Of a stretch of DNA of 64,000 bases, positions 63,672 to 64,000 are shown piece after piece. The position numbers and the translations under genes were made by a program. Within the stretch, counting starts at the first letter, position 1. Each line of letters opens with the position of its first letter. Source of the DNA: Aerococcaceae bacterium zg-1292 (GTDB lineage Bacteria; Bacillota; Bacilli; Lactobacillales; Aerococcaceae); assembly GCA_016126655.1 (NCBI GenBank), contig CP065955.1, positions 1,285,001 through 1,349,000 on the forward strand. The letters run 5' to 3'. The notes under the pieces are model-generated. The model was not told the DNA's origin. It worked only from the letters and a program-made list of their open reading frames with translations, and did no database searches.

Positions 63672-64000
63672 TTTGTTCACCATAACCATTTCGTTCGAAA
63701 TATTCCCTCGTTTGTAATAAATCCGCATCAAGTTGGGCAACTAAGCCATCAATACCTGAAAACTTCATTTCATTTCGTAAATAAGATAACCACTCTACAC
63801 GGACATGATAACCATAAATATCACGGTCAAAATCTAAAATATATACTTCACAGGTTTTCCGTCGGTTTGCTTCAAACGTTATATTATAGCCTATCGATGC
63901 CATTCCTTGGTACCAAGTGCCATCGACAAATATTCTAACAACATAGACGCCAACACTCGGCAAAACTTCTTGTGGATTGATTTGTACATTAGCTGTCGGA
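63658..64000 (-). CDS. ribF: Bifunctional riboflavin kinase/FAD synthetase, C-terminal part
   Basis: The 5' end lies outside the window; ~114 C-terminal codons are seen. The riboflavin kinase domain is recognised by TANVQINPQEVLPSVGVYVVR, MASIGYNITF, CEVYILDFDRDIYG and LRNEMKFSGIDGLVAQLDADL. RibF converts riboflavin to FMN and FAD. The gene's end overlaps the hemW start, so the pair is coupled. Confidence 0.9.
   Translation of the reverse strand, partial: PTANVQINPQEVLPSVGVYVVRIFVDGTWYQGMASIGYNITFEANRRKTCEVYILDFDRDIYGYHVRVEWLSYLRNEMKFSGIDGLVAQLDADLLQTREYFERNGYGEQNGVG

Overview
The window is a 64 kb piece of chromosome from a low-GC Gram-positive bacterium, most likely a member of the Lactobacillales. 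Evidence: housekeeping gene order (tig-clpX-engB-dnaG-rpoD, hemW/hrcA-grpE-dnaK-dnaJ, asnS-dnaD, scpA-scpB-rluB, ypiA-ypiB-cca), purine-rich Shine-Dalgarno sites, a CIRCE-controlled heat-shock operon, YSIRK-type signal peptides and an LPXTG anchor. An Aerococcaceae or Carnobacteriaceae relative is plausible, but the sequence alone does not fix the genus. No prophage, CRISPR array, rRNA or tRNA was recognised.

Layout. 1-7.9 kb: two cell-surface glycosidases, a truncated GH2 beta-galactosidase and a complete 2153-residue GH101 endo-alpha-N-acetylgalactosaminidase, which together look like a host O-glycan (mucin) degradation locus. 8.4-18.4 kb: rluB, scpB, scpA, a RibT-like acetyltransferase, punA, deoB, xerD, cvfB, recQ and gloB. 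18.6-24.9 kb: a MATE exporter, pepF, then uvrC and a threonine aldolase on the + strand. 25-36 kb: a quinone oxidoreductase with an Rrf2 regulator that share an operator, then dnaD, asnS, tseB, a helicase-dead dinG homologue, cca, ypiB and ypiA. 36-38.8 kb: an accessory pair, an alpha/beta hydrolase and a DUF1593 protein. 39-46 kb: rpoD, dnaG, engB, clpX, tig. 46-52 kb: recU-pbp1A (+), lepB, ctpA, deoD. 52.2-55.9 kb: a scrappy accessory stretch with an ISL3 transposase remnant, a yozE homologue, an unrecognised helix-hairpin-helix-tailed protein, a decayed paralogue of it, and arsC. 56.3-64 kb: dnaJ, dnaK, grpE, hrcA, a YitT protein, hemW and the 3' part of ribF.

The most unusual content is not a protein. 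About twenty copies or partial copies of a roughly 120-bp GC-richer repeat fill gaps between co-directional genes. Almost all have the same orientation relative to transcription, and one end usually abuts the Shine-Dalgarno site of the downstream gene. Each copy can fold into a long stem (outer arm of the CTGACTTGA...TCAAGTCAG type, plus an inner hairpin). The arms differ between copies in a compensatory way, which argues that the structure is maintained. A tail fragment of the repeat also lies in frame inside the hydrolase gene near 36.9 kb, and another is nested in a hairpin downstream of the threonine aldolase gene. I do not recognise this family. Other points worth checking are a CIRCE operator that also looks like an intrinsic terminator, paired Rrf2 operators, and the DinG homologue that keeps its exonuclease but has lost its helicase motifs.
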